Source: Persicaria tinctoria (lineage: Eukaryota; Streptophyta; Magnoliopsida; Caryophyllales; Polygonaceae). Taken from it: 64,000 nucleotides of DNA. The notes below the pieces were generated by a model. That model was not told the DNA's origin. It saw only the letters and a program-made list of their open reading frames with translations, and searched no databases. A program made the position numbers and the translations under genes. Of the stretch, positions 1 through 9,574 are shown piece by piece. Position 1 is the first letter of the stretch; the number at the start of each line of letters is the position of its first letter. The stretch is from contig JBANSL010000009.1 in NCBI GenBank assembly GCA_037127255.1, positions 17,063,975-17,127,974 on the forward strand, written 5' to 3'.

Positions 1-293
1 CCCTCGTTTTCGCTCTTAGACCTCGATTTCGTTCTCCGTTGCTCCTTGGGTTGTTCCATGCTCTTCGGGACTTCTTCCTTAAGCTCTCCCAAGTCTCTCC
101 TTAGCCTTACTTAGCCCCGTTCCTCGTGTTCTTTGCCTCGGATCTACGAATCTACATAAAACCATCGAAATAGCGTAGATTCTGAACTTTTCCACAAAAT
201 GAATGCTAATCTAATTAACACTAAACCATGATTATATAACAATGAAATGCACCTAAACTAACCTATAATGCCTATTGGAAACATGCCTTATCA
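1..293 (-). repeat. 3' LTR of element A (partial)
   Basis: Matches 4783-5075. The LTR edge at 293 reads ...TTATCA on plus, so TGATAA... on the element strand, which is a normal TG start. It is followed at once by the polypurine tract. Confidence 0.9.
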
Positions 294-333
294 AACTCCC
301 CCACACTTAACCTTTTGCTTGTCCTCAAGCAAT
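294..333 (-). promoter_or_regulatory. Polypurine tract of element A
   Basis: On the minus strand this reads TTGAGGACAAGCAA, a short spacer, then AAGTGTGGGGGAGTT, directly abutting the LTR start. The same TTGAGGACAAGCAA plus G-rich tract precedes the 3' LTR of element B at about 11020-11047, so the two elements share priming signals. Confidence 0.8.
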
Positions 334-2404
334 ACAAAAACAAGAGCAAAACCATCATACCACAAATATGATCTTCAAGCACTAACCTTGTCAAAAGCAA
401 CATCAAAGTGGAGGAGCCATGAACATGAAAGCTAACATCCTAGCAAGCATATAAGCGATTCAAAGCAAAGGCACATCTCATCCAACCTCACCGGGATCAT
501 TTGTTTGCTCTCACTCTCATGTGTTTAGGGTTAAAAATGCAATCTCTCAACTCAATTTAAAATGCAAAAAGCTACATAGAAATTGACACATATATCACAT
601 ATTCTCCACCGTGGATGCCATCACTTATAAGAAAGATCAAGAGGCCTTTTATCAAGGTTGTAATGGGGCTTGGTAAGAAATTAAGGTTGGAAAATATTTA
701 GGCTTGTGGTGCTAAAAATCCGGGAAAAAGGGATCCCTAAGAACAACCGGAAGAACACTACAAATCAAATACTTCCAAAACCAAAATAACTCAAACTTTC
801 ACTCACAAAATACTCAACTAAAGAACTTTCTCTCAACCATACATTTTTCTAACTCTCACATCCATAATAAAATAAAAAGCTCTTATTCATGCTTTTTTTT
901 TCTTTCTCTTTTTCTTTCTTAAAATTTTTTTTTTCTTTAGAGCCAAAACAATAATGCACAATGTGAGGACTAAAACCAAAATTACATACTTGTCCAAAAC
1001 TTGTAACTCTCTTAACAATATCTTCTTTTCCACTCAACTAGATCAATCATTCACCAATTCTAATCCTAATTCCCGGATAGGGTAAGGCTCATCATCGGCT
1101 AGGATAATTTTTTGTGGAGCTTCAAAGAAAAGGCTAAGGCTCAAATTGGCTACAAGCAAAGGACACATATGTAGGGTGGATATGGATAATAATATGGCTA
1201 AGAAAATCATGCCTCGATCATTTGAAACTCATAAGCAATAGACATATAAAATCGGCCTCAAATACAGATAACAATGTTAATCTCAAGAGGTAATTGCATA
1301 AGAAGAGTATAATGTCACACAAGAAAGCAAAAGGGAATAAATATGATGAAAATCCCTAAAGGCTAAAATTTCTCACTAGGACAAGTTTTTGTTGGATTTC
1401 AATAATGCCCAAAACTAGGAATCATACTTGCTCAATTGAACTAACAAGTCATGCTCCCAATAAAAATCATTTCAAATATGTGACAAGGCTAGACAATTCA
1501 AACATATTATGGAACATATATGGTAAAGCTCATAAAAATAAAATAGAGGACAAACTAAGGCAAGATGAGTATTTGAATAACACATATATGCAATGCATGC
1601 TCTTTTTGGATTTTTTTCATTTTTCTCATTCTTAATGCAATAAAATAGCCGAAAAAATAAACATGAATGCATAACGGAAAAAATAAATATGAATGCATGA
1701 ATCTATGAATGCAACCCTCCCTCACACTTAAACTCTTCATTGTCCTCAATGAAAATCAAAGACAACAAATCATAAAAAAATATGAGAGAAAGAGGGTTAA
1801 GAATACTCACATCATGGAAAAGTTTTGATGGCGAAGATGACGAAGCTTGGAGGAAGAACGGAGAAGAACAACAACGAGGAAGGCTAACGAACCACGAGCA
1901 CGGATGAATGAAGATGACGAAGAAAGAATAAGATCAACAATGACGACAATGGACGAAGACTAGGCATGAGCGATGAGCACGGTTGATCAAGCCGCAAGCG
2001 CGGCTAGTGCTAGCTTCGGACACTGAGCATCGCTGCTGAATTCGCTGGCAGCGAGTTTTGGTTCGCTGGCAGCGGATGAAATCAGCTTCTATGACATCTG
2101 GGCGGCTGGACTCGCTGGTAGCGACTCATGATTCGCTGGCAGCGAATTGAGCCCAGATTCTCTATTCTTCGATCTTTTCTTTTCTTTTTTTTTTTTCCTG
2201 CATGGTTATCTCAAAAATATCCGAAAGCATCTATCCACCATATAGAATAATTAGGAAATTTCTAATTTATTAAACAACAAAACTAATTAAATAACTAGGA
2301 ATTTAAATAACAAATTTAGGAAAACTTACCTCGGGTTGCCTCCCGAGTAGCGTCCTTGTTTATCGTCATAGACTTGACGGTTTATTCGTCCATGTGTTCA
2401 AGAC
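334..2404. other. Non-coding internal region of element A
   Basis: AT-rich DNA without a credible coding frame. The short ORFs here have low-complexity translations, for example the Lys-rich frame over the poly-T at 892-935. At 1716-1746 the minus strand reads TTGAGGACAATGAAGAG and then TTTAAGTGTGAGGGAGGG, a second copy of the tract seen beside the LTR. At 2038-2146 there are four copies of a near-palindrome, CGCTGGCAGCG or close variants. Confidence 0.7.
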
Positions 2405-3175
2405 TCACTCGGACATTGCCAACGCCCTTTTTAGCAAATCAAACTCCGGTGCACACCATCTAGGTAGGCGAGCACCACATATGAAGAAGCCGAAGTCAAA
2501 TGATGTGATGTTGAAGAAGGTCTCCAACTCTTCATATGCTCGAGCGTGACTTCTCGGCGAGGGTATGTAGTACCACCAACACAGTTCCGTTGGTGGTTTG
2601 TTGAAGTAATGCTCCCAAGGATCTACATATTCACCAAAATCCACAAAAGTGTAAGAAATATCATTACCTTGCTCGGGAGCCATAGAAATCGGCTCCGGAC
2701 TTGGTTTCTTAAAAGATGCGTTGGGGATGATTTCGATAGGTGGAGTAGGTGCCAAAATACATGGTTCCTCACGCGTGCACTCATGAGACTCCATGTCAAG
2801 GGGCATCGGGCTCTCTTCTCTATCTTCGAATGAACCATGGGTACTTGCGTCTTGGCTTTCCTCATGTATCACACCCGCCATTGGTTTGAAAGGTAAGGGT
2901 GTGGATGCCAACATGTATTCTTCTTCCACCTTTGCCATGTCACCCACACAAAGGAAAATATCCCACAATTCCGGCCAATCCAAACCATAAAAGCCTTCGT
3001 TTTTCAAAGATTGGGCGAATTCTCGTATATTGGGAAGCATGCCATCTTAAACGCAAAGTACTTGTTCTTTCAAATCATCTTGGATACCCCGTGAAGCACG
3101 ATCGTCCACTAAATCTTGCACTCTTGTGAGGTAATGGTGAAAGTATTCTCCTTGGTATTGCCATAACTTCAACTC
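2405..3175 (-). pseudogene. Broken ORF of element A, possibly gag-derived
   Basis: A minus-strand frame starting near 3175 (MELKLWQYQGEYFHHYL) meets a TAA at 3049-3051. The same frame continues as a 211-codon open stretch, 3040-2405. The first part has the W-x(n)-GE-x(n)-Y-x(n)-R pattern seen in plant gypsy gag proteins (compare GEPLAKAWERYKELL in element B), which makes a remnant gag the best guess. The downstream part is acidic and proline-rich (EESPMPLDMESHE, APTPPIEIIP) and I recognise no domain in it. There is no zinc knuckle or protease motif. Its position just after the primer site fits gag. Alternatively it is a lineage-specific ORF of a non-autonomous family. Confidence 0.5.
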
Positions 3176-3287
3176 CATTACAAACAATTAGTAACGAGGT
3201 GTCGTGAACCGTAAGATAGGTCCACGACGGGGATAGATATATGTACAAATATTAATAAATACACAAAACAAAGAAATAAACTTGATT

Positions 3288-3304
3288 CCCCGGCAACGGC
3301 GCCA
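3288..3304 (-). promoter_or_regulatory. Primer binding site (tRNA-Asp type) of element A
   Basis: The minus strand reads TGGCGCCGTTGCCGGGG, complementary to the 3' end of plant tRNA-Asp as usual in Athila-type elements. It lies four bases inside the LTR edge at 3309. Element B has the identical 17-mer at 6039-6055. Confidence 0.85.
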
Positions 3305-3308
3305 ATTT

Positions 3309-5075
3309 TGACGGAGGGAAAAGTCGTTGATTTACCTCGCCAAAAATAAATCCCAAACAAACAAACTAGTATAGTATGCAAGTAAGGGGTCGAACCCAAG
3401 AGAATCAAGTATTTCTAAATATTGTGTATTTATCAATATAAAAAGAAACGATTTTTATGAATGAAAATAAAATAAGATAATATTGACAAAAGCAAATAAA
3501 TGATGGAAGAAAAGCGTTTCCACCTACAAGTTCTCGACTTTGGTTGGTTTTATTGATCATCGAATCCTTTTCAAGTTATTATCTTTTCCTACGAATTCCT
3601 CTCGTCTTGGTTTAAGTAGATTAAAAGTCCTACGAGTCCAATTAATCCCTTACACCTCAATGCAACCTTAACACGGTCAAGATTTAACAAAGAGATAGCA
3701 AATAATCCCAAGAACTTGAGCATATAAATAACACCAATTAAACACGGTAAATCGATGTTTAAGATATATGTCAACTCCCTACATAATCATGCTTCAAACA
3801 CGGAATCCACAATCTTATGCGTGCTACTACGGAAATAACACAAATACGAAAGTATTAAATCCTAGCATGAAATCAATATTATCAAGGTCGCGAGTCAAGA
3901 TAACATCAATAACATAATCAATATCGCACAAAGAAGTTGAAAGAATTAAAGAGGAAAAATAACTTGAATTAGAAACTCACAAACCACCAACCAAGTCTCG
4001 AAAGTGTAGGCGGAAACTACAAAATTAGCCAAACATGGCTTACCTAAGCTTTCTTCTCTTCAATGGTGATTTCTCTACTTGGAATTAATTTCTTAAAAAC
4101 ATAAGCCTAGAACATCCTATTTATAAGTCTAATGTCTTCCATAAATAAGGTAAAAGATAGATAAACTAGATAGAAACTTCCTAAACAAACTAGATAGAAG
4201 ATAGACTTTCCAAATTTAATTCAGCGTCAAATTCCGCTGGCAGCGAAAATTTCCGCTGGCAGCGAATGGCGTCAATCAAGCTCCTGTTGGATTTTCGCTA
4301 CCACACTCGCTACCACACTCACTGGCAGCGAATGCCCATGCCTTAGAAACTTTTCCAAGCCTCCACAGATCCTTCCTTTTCGCTGCCGCGAGTCTCCATT
4401 TCCGCTGCCGCGAGAGCTCCAACTCGCTGGAGCGAGTCCGGCAATCTGCTGGCAGCGACTCCATTCGCTGGCAGCGAGTTTCCTTTCGCTGGCAGCGAGT
4501 CATGCTGCTCCTAGACATGCTGCCGCTGACTCCACTCGCTGGAAGCGAGATCCCATTCGCTGGTAGCGACTCGTGCTCAAACACTTGCTCAGACTTGATT
4601 CGATGACTTGATCCGCTGCAGCGGAAATCCATTCGCTGTCAGCGAAAATGCTGCAGAATACCATCACGTAGATCTTCGAAAGAGCTTTCCAACGCATGCT
4701 CATATGCGTCGATCGGACATCCGAGGCCTCCGGAAAGTGCGTTACAAGTTCAGCTCGCCGAATGGACAGCTTTCGTGACTCGCCCTCGTTTTCGCTCTTA
4801 GACCTCGATTTCGTTCTCCGTTGCTCCTTGGGTTGTTCCATGCTCTTCGGGACTTCTTCCTTAAGCTCTCCCAAGTCTCTCCTTAGCCTTACTTAGCTCC
4901 GTTCCTCGTGTTTTTTGCCTCGGATCTACGAATCTACATAAAACCATCGAAATAGCGTAGATTCCGAACTTTTCCACAAAATGAATGCTAATCTAATTAA
5001 CACTAAAACATGATTATATAACAATGAAATGCACCTAAACTAACCTATAATGCCTATTGGAAACATGCCTTATCA
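3309..5075 (-). repeat. 5' LTR of element A
   Basis: Bounded by TGACGG at 3309 and TTATCA at 5075, about 1.77 kb. On the minus strand a TATA box, CTTATAAATAGG, lies at 4127-4116 and is the likely promoter. The upstream U3 part, 4231-4648, is packed with about a dozen CGCTGGCAGCG-type near-palindromes. The frames at 4276-4874 simply translate these repeats (recurring RCQR and LPA) and I do not take them as genes. Confidence 0.85.
4231..4648. repeat. Cluster of CGCTG-S-CAGCG near-palindromes
   Basis: About twelve irregularly spaced copies, the best being TTCGCTGGCAGCGAA-like, with variants CGCTGCCGCG, CGCTGGTAGCG and CGCTGTCAGCG. Arms TCGCTG and CAGCGA are perfect inverted repeats around one central base. 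Similar clusters are at 2038-2146 in element A and 11519-11593 in the LTR of element B. Confidence 0.9.
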
Positions 5076-6035
5076 GAGCCTGAAGGTGTCCATGTGAGGC
5101 AATGCGATAAAGGTCAGATCTCTTTGTGCGATTTATCTTCTATCCCTATGAGCATGATTCTTTTGCGAAAGTTGAAGGTGATCATTGTTTGTGTTATTGA
5201 AGCGAAAGTGATCTTAATGCAACTTGGATTAATTATGTGAAAAAGGGTTAGTAACAATTAGGATTTATGCGAGAGCCTCTATATGCCTATTTGTTAATGA
5301 CGAAAGTTATTTGATGGAAAGCATGATCTTTTATGCCTTTATGTGTTGTTTTGCATGGTTACCGTTGTGGTATTAAAACCCTGGCCTTGGAGGTCTTTTA
5401 ATATATTGAAGTTAATTTCTGTCAAATTTCTGAATTCTGTCGAAAATCTGCGATTTTGTGTTTTCTGTTCTTGTCGACATAGACCAGCCTTTGTCGATCT
5501 CGAGTACACCTTTTTCGAGGTCGAGGAGAGTTAGTCTAGGTCGAGTTGGTTATTTTCTGTTTTCATCGATTTCAAGTTTCTGTCTTTTACTTTTCTTTTT
5601 CGAGATCGAGGACCTCTTGTCGAGGTCGAGTTGGCTTGTTTTGTCGAGTTGCTTTGTTTTCTGTTTCTGAGTTGTTGCAGTCGACTTACCTTAGTCGATC
5701 TAGAGGACAGCTACTCGAGATCGAGTAGCTTCTGTGTCCTCGAGTTACTTTCTGTCTTTAGTATATTTGTTCTTTGTTTTTATTTTAGTTGCCCTTGCCG
5801 GGATTATTTGTTTCTGTTTTATTTCTGCTTCTGCTTGTGTTTCTGTCTTTTCTGCTGCTGTTGTGAGAATCTGTTGCTACCTGAGAACTGCTGACGTGCT
5901 TCCTCGTGGATTTGATCCTGACTATTCTCTTACTACAACGAGAGGAAGTCTTGTATTTATTTGCTGAGACAGGGAAGTCAGTCTGAACCTTAATTTATAT
6001 TTATTTCATACTTGACCATCCTCCTGCAACAAACA
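5076..6035 (+). repeat. 5' LTR of element B, 3' portion
   Basis: Collinear with 12374-13333 and ends in CAACAAACA at 6035. The missing first part (about 1.3 kb) should lie to the left of element A. TCGA-NN-TCGA motifs are dense at 5480-5735. The Phe/Ser/Cys-rich frames at 5343-5967 are repeated at 12641-13265 and are translations of LTR DNA, not genes. Confidence 0.9.
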
Positions 6036-6038
6036 AAT

Positions 6039-6055
6039 TGGCGCCGTTGCCGGGG
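6039..6055 (+). promoter_or_regulatory. Primer binding site (tRNA-Asp type) of element B
   Basis: TGGCGCCGTTGCCGGGG, three bases after the LTR end; identical to the site of element A on the opposite strand. Confidence 0.9.
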
Positions 6056-6118
6056 AAGCAATCAATCGCGCCTTAGGTAGTCAGTTCTCACTGTTTCTTT
6101 GAGTTAGATTGCAGGTGT

Positions 6119-7528
6119 ATGCGTCGTTCTGGTCAAACACCTGAGTTTGACAGCTTAGACGAACCGGAGCGCTACCTACACATCCACTCCAAACTCAAAA
6201 GGATCATGTCGGCCGCTGAAACACGGGAACAGCTGATCGCTAGGCTTACCAGGGAACTAGCCGCAAGGGATGCCGCTATCAACGCTAAAGATGCTGCTAT
6301 CGCCGCTGAGAGAGCAGCAAGGGAACAAGCACAAGCTGAGCTTGCCCAGTATCCAACCACGGCAGAGGACTACATGCACCCAACTCTCGTCGTGCCTGAA
6401 TCGGCGATTCTAATCCCTGAAAACTCTTTTGAAATTCGCACTCAATTTCTTATAGAGCTTAAAAATAATGCCTTTTACGGCAGATTTAATGAGTGTCCTC
6501 TTGAACATATTACTAACTTTCATGATATGTGCCGTACTCTTGCAGAAGGTACAACTCTGGAATATGTCAAGATGAAAGCTTTCCGTTGGTCGCTCGCTGG
6601 ACCTGCACTGAAATGGTTGGAAGGGCTGAAAGCAAGATCACTCACAACCTGGGCCCAAGTAGAGCAAGAGTTTCTGAACAAATTCTTCCCACCTGCCAAA
6701 ACAGCACATCTGCGCCAGAAAATCACCGCCTTTAAACAGCAGAAAGGGGAACCGCTGGCAAAGGCATGGGAACGCTACAAGGAACTTCTGCGATCTTGCC
6801 CTACTTATGGACAACCACCCTACATCATTCAGGAGATCTTCTTCAACTCTCTTGATCAAGTCACTAAGGACAGAATCAACAATTATACTCGCTACGAGTA
6901 TCTGACAATGTCGCCAAGTGACGCATGGGGAGTGCTGGAGAAGCTCACTACTTACGACAACAAGTATGGGTCTACTGCAACTTATGAAGAGAACCCATAC
7001 GCCAGGCCAGCACCATCAATGCCACTCTATGAGCCATCAAAGGAGATTGATCCAGATGTCAGGGAGCAATACTACAGAGATCAGAATAGGAAGCTCATCA
7101 AGCAAGTCAAATATCTCTCTGTCAACCAGCCTTGTATTGAATGCAGATCGCAAAGGCACACCACTCCTGAGTGCCCACACACAGAACAAGTCAGGATGAC
7201 AGAGCACCCTGAGGATGCAGCTTACGCAGGGGGTCCAAATCGCTACATGGGGGACCAAAGGTTTCAGCAACCACAGTGGAACCAAGGTGTCCCTAGGAAC
7301 CCCCCGCCCTACAGAGCTCCAGGACATCCAGAAAGGGACCAGAAGAAGGATGATATACAGCTGGTCCTGGAGGAAATACGGAGGAACCACTCAGAAACTA
7401 GGCAGTCCTTCAACTCCGTCTATACTCAGATGCAAGGTGTCAACTCTAGGCTTGGGGAAATGGATATATGGCGGAAAACAGTTGATACACAGATTGGTCA
7501 GCTAGCCGCAGGAATCCCCAGACAGTGA
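6119..7528 (+). CDS. gag: Retrotransposon Gag polyprotein (element B)
   Basis: An intact 469-codon frame starting 64 bases after the primer site. Residues 45-80 are an Ala/Arg/Glu-rich probable coiled coil built from DAAI/AAERAA repeats. The capsid-like retrotransposon gag core spans about 105-275 (FYGRFNECPLEHITNFHDMC, KWLEGL, EFLNKFFP, GEPLAKAWERYKELL). A zinc knuckle of form CX2CX4HX4C lies at about 338-351 (CIECRSQRHTTPEC). The tail is Pro/Gln-rich and ends in a basic-acidic helical segment. Gag would form the particle and bind element RNA in the cytoplasm. The frame is intact, consistent with the high LTR identity. It stops at 7526-7528, before the protease ORF in another frame, so Gag and protease are not one simple ORF. 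I am confident of the gag assignment. Confidence 0.9.
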   Translation: MRRSGQTPEFDSLDEPERYLHIHSKLKRIMSAAETREQLIARLTRELAARDAAINAKDAAIAAERAAREQAQAELAQYPTTAEDYMHPTLVVPESAILIPENSFEIRTQFLIELKNNAFYGRFNECPLEHITNFHDMCRTLAEGTTLEYVKMKAFRWSLAGPALKWLEGLKARSLTTWAQVEQEFLNKFFPPAKTAHLRQKITAFKQQKGEPLAKAWERYKELLRSCPTYGQPPYIIQEIFFNSLDQVTKDRINNYTRYEYLTMSPSDAWGVLEKLTTYDNKYGSTATYEENPYARPAPSMPLYEPSKEIDPDVREQYYRDQNRKLIKQVKYLSVNQPCIECRSQRHTTPECPHTEQVRMTEHPEDAAYAGGPNRYMGDQRFQQPQWNQGVPRNPPPYRAPGHPERDQKKDDIQLVLEEIRRNHSETRQSFNSVYTQMQGVNSRLGEMDIWRKTVDTQIGQLAAGIPRQ

Positions 7529-7810
7529 GGCGCACTCCCTGGATCTTCAGAACCAAATCCTAAGGGAAAGACTGGACACATCGACGCTGTGAAACTCAGG
7601 AGCGGCCATCAATTACAGGAGCCAGAGGTCGGGAAACAGCAGAATGACGAGGAATAACAAGTCGATCTCGACAAACATCTGGTCGACCTCGACAAGACCC
7701 TAGTCGACCTCGAGGAGAAAATTCCAGAATCTTCGTCAACACCACACAGCAACTCGACTGGGCCCAATCTGGTCGATGTCGACAAAGGTCTCGTCGATGT
7801 CGAGGAGCCC
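7529..7810 (+). repeat. Gag-protease gap filled with TCGA-NN-TCGA motifs
   Basis: Between the gag stop and the next start, at about 7660-7806, there are at least five copies of TCGA-NN-TCGA (for example TCGATCTCGA, TCGACCTCGA, TCGATGTCGA), spaced roughly 20-50 bp apart. The same decamer family recurs inside the following ORF and in both LTRs. Confidence 0.85.
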
Positions 7811-9574
7811 TTGGTCGAGAAATCTACAGTAACTCCGACGTCTGTTCTGGCTCCGAATCAGAAAAAGAAGCTGCCTTTCCCCACAAAATCTCTAAAGGAC
7901 CCAGCGGAGAAAAAGTTTCAGCGCTTCATCAAGATGCTTCAGAAGTTGAACGTCACCATCCCCTTCACAGAAGCTCTCAATGAAATGCCGTCCTACGTCA
8001 AGTTCCTGAAGGAGATCCTGAGCAAAAAGCGATCGATGGCAGAAATCACAGAGGAGTGCAGCCATCTGGACATATTGGAGAAGAGGCCGGATCCAGGTAA
8101 GTTTGCTATAACTATTGGATTTGGTCCATACAAAATTAATGCCCTATGTGATCTTGGAGCCAGTGTTAGTATTATGCCTTTAACGATTTGGTCCAAGATT
8201 AAGATAGGTGCACTGGAGCCTGTGGATGCTAGACTTTACATGGCCAACAACACGGTGGTCATTCCAACAGGCACGCTGGAAAATGTCCCAGTACAAGTAG
8301 GTAAATTCTTCGTTCCTGCTGATTTCTTAATTGTTGATATGCAAGAAGATCCTGCTTGTCCAATTATTCTAGGGAGACCATTCTTGGCAACGGTGGATGC
8401 CAACATAAGCGTAAGGAAAGGAGTGCTCACCTTCAACATCAGCGATGAGGTAATTGAGTATTCCTTTAATAAAACTGAAAGGCATACAGGTCCAATGGAA
8501 GAGGTCAAATCTATCTCAGCTGGCTACATCACCTGCGGGGAACCCAAGGTCAGAAATATGACCCCTGAGGAGATAGAAAAAAGGGACATGGAGGCCCAGG
8601 TGGAGGAGATCAGGGCAATCCTCAAGGAAAACACGGAGAATCCCATTGACACAGATCAAGGTAAGTCCTTGTGGATTCATTATTTTTTGGATGCCTTGAC
8701 AGGAGCTAAGTATGGGGTCAAGATCGACCAGGGCTCCTCGACATCGAGTAGAACCCTAGTCGATCTCGACCAGACCAAGGAGACTCCACTAGAGCCAGCT
8801 TCGTCGGGCAGCAAACCAGAGGAACAGCCCTACTCGACCTCGAGGAGGCTCGTCGAGATCGACCACCAGAACCCTAAGTCGACTCGGCTTTCCTCGACCA
8901 CACCAGCAGAGCCAAGACCAGCCTCGTCGATCTCGACAAGGCTTGTCGACGTCGACCACAACTCGGAGCCACCAGTCCCTGCTTCCTCGACGCCGCAGCA
9001 ACCAGGAGGGAAACCCTCATCGACCTCGACCACCCTAGTCGAGATCGACCACCAGTCGGCACCACCAAACCCTGTTTTCTCGAGGAGCAAGCCACCAGGA
9101 GCAGAGTCCTTGTCGATGTCGAGTAGCCTACTCGAGGTGGACGAGCCGCCTTCTTCATCGACTTCTGCCTCTTCGACCAGACCACCGCCAGAGTCAGCAG
9201 CCTCGTCGATCTCGACTAGCCCTAGTCGAGATCGACCAAACACCGTGGTCCCCGATTCCGTTTCTGCGAAGGTGAGCCAAGGTATGGATCTTTCTTCTCC
9301 TATTTCCATTAAAGATTTATCTATACATGGGAGAGGTTTGCCTTGGTATGTGCGATTGTGCAGGATTTCCAATGATGAGCCTAAGGAGTATGAAGTTGGA
9401 GACAAGCTCTATGTCTCGAAATCAAAGGATCATTGGTTTCCTAGCAAATTCAACAAGAAGCGGATGAGACCGTTCGTGGTGAACAAGATCCATTCTGGAG
9501 GATTACAGCTGATGGACAAGAATGGACTCTTATTTGAAGCCCAAGCTACATGGGCCCTGCAGATGCCACCTTGA
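7811..9574 (+). CDS. pro: Protease fused to an integrase-tail-like segment (element B)
   Basis: A 587-codon frame. Residues about 20-100 are basic with a conserved FP-x-KSLKD-type start. A retroviral-type aspartic protease lies at about 95-215: the catalytic motif is CDLGASVS near residue 114, and the second conserved strand is IILGRPFLAT near 184. Residues about 310-490 form a Ser/Pro-rich linker of repeated (S/T)-rich then LVEID, LVDLD or LLEVD units, which is the translation of TCGA-NN-TCGA DNA repeats. The last 65 residues (YEVGDKLYVSKSKDHWFPSK, then MRPFVVNKIHSGG) resemble the C-terminal GPY/F module of gypsy integrases. In a complete element some 1000 residues of RT, RNase H and integrase core would sit between. 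The simplest reading is an internal deletion that kept the frame open. The protease call is firm; the integrase tail is an inference. Confidence 0.82.
   Translation: MVEKSTVTPTSVLAPNQKKKLPFPTKSLKDPAEKKFQRFIKMLQKLNVTIPFTEALNEMPSYVKFLKEILSKKRSMAEITEECSHLDILEKRPDPGKFAITIGFGPYKINALCDLGASVSIMPLTIWSKIKIGALEPVDARLYMANNTVVIPTGTLENVPVQVGKFFVPADFLIVDMQEDPACPIILGRPFLATVDANISVRKGVLTFNISDEVIEYSFNKTERHTGPMEEVKSISAGYITCGEPKVRNMTPEEIEKRDMEAQVEEIRAILKENTENPIDTDQGKSLWIHYFLDALTGAKYGVKIDQGSSTSSRTLVDLDQTKETPLEPASSGSKPEEQPYSTSRRLVEIDHQNPKSTRLSSTTPAEPRPASSISTRLVDVDHNSEPPVPASSTPQQPGGKPSSTSTTLVEIDHQSAPPNPVFSRSKPPGAESLSMSSSLLEVDEPPSSSTSASSTRPPPESAASSISTSPSRDRPNTVVPDSVSAKVSQGMDLSSPISIKDLSIHGRGLPWYVRLCRISNDEPKEYEVGDKLYVSKSKDHWFPSKFNKKRMRPFVVNKIHSGGLQLMDKNGLLFEAQATWALQMPP
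8735..9240 (+). repeat. Coding TCGA-NN-TCGA repeat tract
   Basis: About a dozen copies of TCGA-NN-TCGA lie in the linker of the protease ORF. They encode alternating STS/SSS and VEID/VDLD/LEVD peptides, roughly every 25-30 residues. The same DNA words appear in non-coding LTR sequence, so the protein repeat may be a by-product of the DNA repeat. Confidence 0.85.

Larger units (their letters stand above)
1..5075 (-). mobile_element. Element A: non-autonomous gypsy-type LTR retrotransposon (partial)
   Basis: The two LTR copies are 1-293 (runs off the window) and 3309-5075. They match over positions 1-293 and 4783-5075 with about four differences by eye. Internal DNA is only about 3 kb and reads on the minus strand: a tRNA-Asp type primer site at 3288-3304, one broken ORF, and a purine-rich tract beside the left LTR. 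No reverse transcriptase, RNase H or integrase motif is visible. It therefore looks like a large derivative mobilised by a partner element. It lies within the 5' LTR of element B: B's LTR sequence resumes at 5076 with GAGCC, the expected target duplication. The other copy of that duplication lies outside the window. Confidence 0.85.

Noticed and set aside
4276..4896. Minus- and plus-strand frames with recurring RCQR and LPA peptides
   Set aside because: Translations of the CGCTGGCAGCG repeat cluster in an LTR.
5343..5967. Overlapping plus-strand frames rich in Phe, Ser and Cys, repeated at 12641-13265
   Set aside because: They lie in both LTRs of element B and differ by LTR divergence only; several frames overlap and none has a domain.
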